A stretch of 64,000 bases of DNA from Halocaridina rubra. Its lineage: Eukaryota > Arthropoda > Malacostraca > Decapoda > Atyidae. Made by a program: the position numbers and the translations under genes. Below are positions 60,754 through 64,000 of this stretch, piece after piece. The notes below the pieces were generated by a model. It did not search any database. It saw only the letters and a list, made by a program, of their open reading frames with translations, and was not told the origin of the DNA. The stretch's first letter is position 1. The number at the start of each line of letters is the position of its first letter. The stretch is from assembly GCA_037179515.1 (NCBI GenBank), contig JAXCGZ010009478.1, positions 79,501 to 143,500 on the forward strand. The letters are read 5' to 3'.

Positions 60754-63705
60754 CACTCAGTCCTTTATTTAATTGACTAATTGGAGGAGACCTGGGTCTG
60801 GTAACTCCAATTGTCCTTTGTTTTCGAATTGGGGTCTGTAGTGGCAACAGTTACATCATGAAAAGAAGAGAAATAATACTTTTAATCAATAACTACATCA
60901 AGCTTAACGTCCAATGTGACAAAAGGAAAATACCTGTACACTGTAAGTATAATAAATTCAGCATATTAATTTTTGCTAGTATGTGTATGTGAGAAAGAGA
61001 GTTTTTCAGTTATCCTTAAGTATACCCATTAATGGTTTTCTTGGTAAATCTGACCACTCTGTGATCTCAATCTCTATTATTTTTGCTCCTCCTCCACCAA
61101 TCCCCCCTATTCAGTGCTGCCTTTGGCGCTTTGAGCGTACCCAACTTGAAAATTTGCGTAACTTCCTCTTTTAACTTCCCATGGGATGACTACTGCTTTC
61201 AGTCCCGCAACCCTGATCAGGTAGCCCTAAAAGTTGCCGAGATCATGCCCTCATGAATGGAGGATACATCCCCTCCTCTGTGAAAACTTTCTCTCCCCCT
61301 AAACCTTGTTTTAACCAAGCCTGCTCCATGGCTATCCAGGCCAGGAATCGGGCATACCGATCTTACCAAGCCTCTCCTTCCGATTTAAATCTCTCTGCTT
61401 TTATTGAAGCTAGGAATTGCCGTACTGCTCAGATTCGAAGGTCTAAGGCTTTCTTTATAAGAAGAAAAGTTGATGACCTTAACTGCTCTTCCACTGACAA
61501 ATGTTTCTGGTCCTTAGCCAAAAGCTTCTGTAGCTCAAGCTTTCCCACTCTCATTCGTTATGATGGTTCTATAGCTTGCTCTCTCACTGTCAAAGCCACT
61601 CTCTTTGGCTCTCATTTTTCTGACAACTCTTCTATAAAGGATTCCAGTGCATTTGTCCCTCAATCTTTACCTCTCTCTAACCCTATGTCCTCCCTTATTC
61701 TTTCCTCACGCACAGTTCATAAGATTCTTGACTCGCTAAAGACGAACAAGGCATCTGGTCCCGATGGTATCCCTGCAAGGTTCCTTAAGGAGTTTGTAGA
61801 TGAACTTGCTCCCATGCTTTGCCGTCTTTTTTGCCTCATTCTGTCAACCAGTATATATTCTTCATCTTGGAAGCATGCTCTAGTTCAACCTGTTCCTAAG
61901 AAGGGTGACCACTCTATTCCTTCAAACTACCGACCTGTTGCCTTAACCTCCTCTATTGCCAAAGTTTTCGAAACTTTGCTCAATGCTCACTTCTTGGAAC
62001 GCCTTGAATCTAACTCACGTATCTCTGATCACCAGTACGGCTTCCGCAAGGCAAGATCCACTTGTGATCTCCTGTCCTATCTTACTCATGTATGGTCATC
62101 TTTTCGGAGGAACTATAGGGAATCCTTTGTCATCGCCCTTGATATCTCTTAAGGCTTTTGATAGTCTGGCACAAGGCTCTGTTGGCCAAACTCCCTGCCT
62201 ATGGCTTTACCCCTTCTCTCTGTTTTTTGATTTCCAGTTTTCTTACTGACCGTTCTATATCTTTAGTTGTTGATGGTGCGACATCTAACCCTTTCTCTGT
62301 TACCAGTTGTGTTCCACAGGGCTGTGTTCTTTCACCTACTCTGTTCCTTCTCTTCATCAATGATCTTCTACAATCCCTATCTTCCTCTCTTCTTCATGTC
62401 TTTGCTGACAATTCTACCCTTCACTTTTCCTCTGCCTTTTCTTCACAGCTTTCATCTGTTACTTGTAATCAATCCCGTATCACTCTCTTTTCTACTCTTA
62501 ACTCTGATTTGCAGAGGGTATTGAGTGGGGAACTCACAATTTAGTTAAATTCTATGCCTCCAAGACACAGTTTATGGGTATCTCTTTATCTTCTTCTCCT
62601 GATAACCCTATTGTTTTCGAAACTAACGAAATTTACCCTCTTAATTCTATCAACATATTAGGAATCCATATAGCCTGTAACTTATCTTGGAGGAATCACA
62701 TAATCCAAATTTCTAAATCTTCATAAAAAAAACTGGGGGTTCTGTTTCGTTTTCGTCATTACTTTTCCTCTTTACAGTTACTTAAAATCTATAAAGGTCT
62801 TATCTGTCCCTGCTTAGAATACTGTTCATTCATCTGGGGTGCTTCTTCTTATACTTATCTCCTTGATAGGGTTGAATCTAAGGCAGTCAGACTCATTAAT
62901 GATCCTTCTCTTACTCCTAATCTGGATGCTTTCTCACTTCACCATAAGGTATCATCCTCTTTTCATTTCTATCGCTACTACTTCCATCGCTCCTCTGATG
63001 AGTTGGCGGGTTGCATCCCTCCCCCACTGCCGAGGCCACGTAACACTCGCCAAAAGGGCTCATCTCACACGTACTGTGTGGAGATCTGTAGCTCCCGGAT
63101 TGGTCTGTGCAGTGACTGCTTCTTCCCATCTACCTCCAGACTCTGGAACTCTCTTCCTCCTTCTGTCTTCCCTAATTTTTATGACCTATCTTCCTTCAAA
63201 AAGCAGATCTATCGTTATCTCTAGGGCCTAATCCTCCATAGCTCTAGGTCCTCTGTACTTTGAGTATTTTTTCTGTCTGTCGTTTTCCTTTGTGTAACAT
63301 TACCTCATCTCTGCCTTGTCCTTAACCTTTTTCTTTTCCTTCATCTTGGTGTTTTCTCGTGCCCAGGCTTCTATTGATGAGGGCAGCTTTTGCCAGTCCC
63401 AGTGTCACACAAAAACAAATATTGTTTATAGGAAGCGTGCATGTATATATATGGGGCTGTATTATTATTATGAGAGACAAAGCAAACTTCAGCTAAAGGC
63501 ACTGGTGATTTTTCTCTCTCTCACATATTATTATTATCATTATTATTGTGATACACTGAGCTGATGGTAGCCCAAAGTGCTTTTTATCTCTCTCTCACTT
63601 GAAGAAGTGGGTCTTTTCCTATGGTGCCATATCTGATAAATACAAATTCTGCTGCTCCAGATTTTGTCTGTTAAATCCAAAGGCCATTTAATCGAGGGTT
63701 AAGTG
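60754..63705. mobile_element. Possible TA-flanked element containing a whole LINE insertion
   Basis: The left end cactcagtcctttatttaat and right end atttaatcgagggttaagtg are imperfect inverted repeats with TA on both sides. The interior outside the LINE is only about 230 and 280 bases, so the parent was probably a roughly 500-bp MITE. Confidence 0.5.
60985..63420 (+). mobile_element. Jockey/CR1-group LINE, 5'-truncated in the endonuclease, degenerate
   Basis: It begins in the endonuclease tail (GFLGKSDHSVISISI). It then has the long ORF 61253-62152 with KTNKASGPDGIPARFLKEF and SNYRPVALTSSIAKVFETLL, a frameshift at DIS/KAFDS near 62155, VPQGCVLSPTLFLLFINDLL, and a catalytic box that reads FADNS where FADDS is expected. 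The C-terminal part is LLKIYKGLICPCLEYCSFIW and RLWNSLPPSVFPNFYDLSSF. The 3'UTR carries TCGTGCCCAGGC. It is the best copy of the family also present at 1.5 kb and 18.2-19.8 kb. Confidence 0.87.
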
Positions 63706-64000
63706 TACAGTAGACCTGTGTGTTACTAGATTTTGAACATACACATTCAGAAAATGAAGAGCATTACATGTTCTTGTTTGCCATTTTATGTCACTCTTAC
63801 TCTCCATTTGAATGGGGCTGCACATAGACAGGTTGGAGCTGGGGAATTGAGGATGGATGCCCTTCCTAACTCTTTGGATGCTAAAAATTATATTTAGTAA
63901 AGTTTAAGTAGAATACAGCAATCAAGGTATGATTTAAAAGTATATAGGAGGTTAGGATTAGGTAATATGCAATGTACTGACACCTCTATATAAGGGTTTT
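63706..64000 (-). other. SINE B fragment and unannotated sequence to the window end
   Basis: 63775-63880 has the family's 3' block in reverse (ccatttgaatggggctgcac, gacaggttggagctggggaa). The rest is AT-rich with no call. Confidence 0.55.

Overview
This is a eukaryotic nuclear window, most likely from a decapod crustacean or a close arthropod relative. Genes are split by AT-rich introns with GT..AG borders. The DNA is crowded with dinucleotide microsatellites, non-LTR retrotransposons, tRNA-derived SINEs and TA-targeting DNA transposons. Taxonomy is inferred from this overall look and from the protein families; nothing names the species. There are no operons, CRISPR arrays, rRNA genes or intact canonical tRNA genes.

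Three host genes can be supported. (1) A minus-strand gene with ten phase-consistent coding exons runs from 33,413 down to 17,874. It encodes the first 574 residues of a ZNF800-like zinc-finger protein, with a Brinker/Psq-type helix-turn-helix at its N-terminus. Its C-terminal end is not found. (2) A complete three-exon plus-strand gene at 55,933-56,954 encodes a 134-residue COA1-like mitochondrial protein, a cytochrome c oxidase assembly factor. (3) One plus-strand exon at 59,329-59,559 matches the N-terminus of SNRNP25, the U11/U12 minor-spliceosome 25 kDa protein. Its remaining exons are not seen.

Layout. 0-17 kb is mobile DNA: LINE and Penelope-like remnants, a near-full-length Tigger/pogo element (4.6-7.5 kb), then a chain of three Tigger-family elements (9.4-17.1 kb) joined by long (TA)n tracts, one of which carries an 11-unit 160-bp tandem array. 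17.9-33.4 kb is the ZNF800-like gene, whose introns hold LINEs, an hAT element, MITEs, SINEs and a local duplication. 33.5-36.5 kb is a second TA-microsatellite/Tigger cluster with a 7-unit copy of the same 160-bp array. 36.5-44 kb is mostly unannotated sequence with SINEs, a 228-bp palindrome, an hAT MITE and (CT)n tracts. 44-51 kb holds a CR1-like LINE with an open reverse transcriptase, an RTE-like LINE cut off at its 3' side and (GA)n arrays. 51.4-55 kb is a FLYWCH/MULE transposon nested in an older LINE. 55.9-59.6 kb holds COA1 and the SNRNP25 exon. 60.7-63.7 kb is a LINE lying inside a TA-flanked element.

The host genes show no functional link beyond being neighbours. The most distinctive features are the HTH plus ZNF800 domain combination and the Tigger-family elements that carry a subterminal segment expanded into a satellite-like array.
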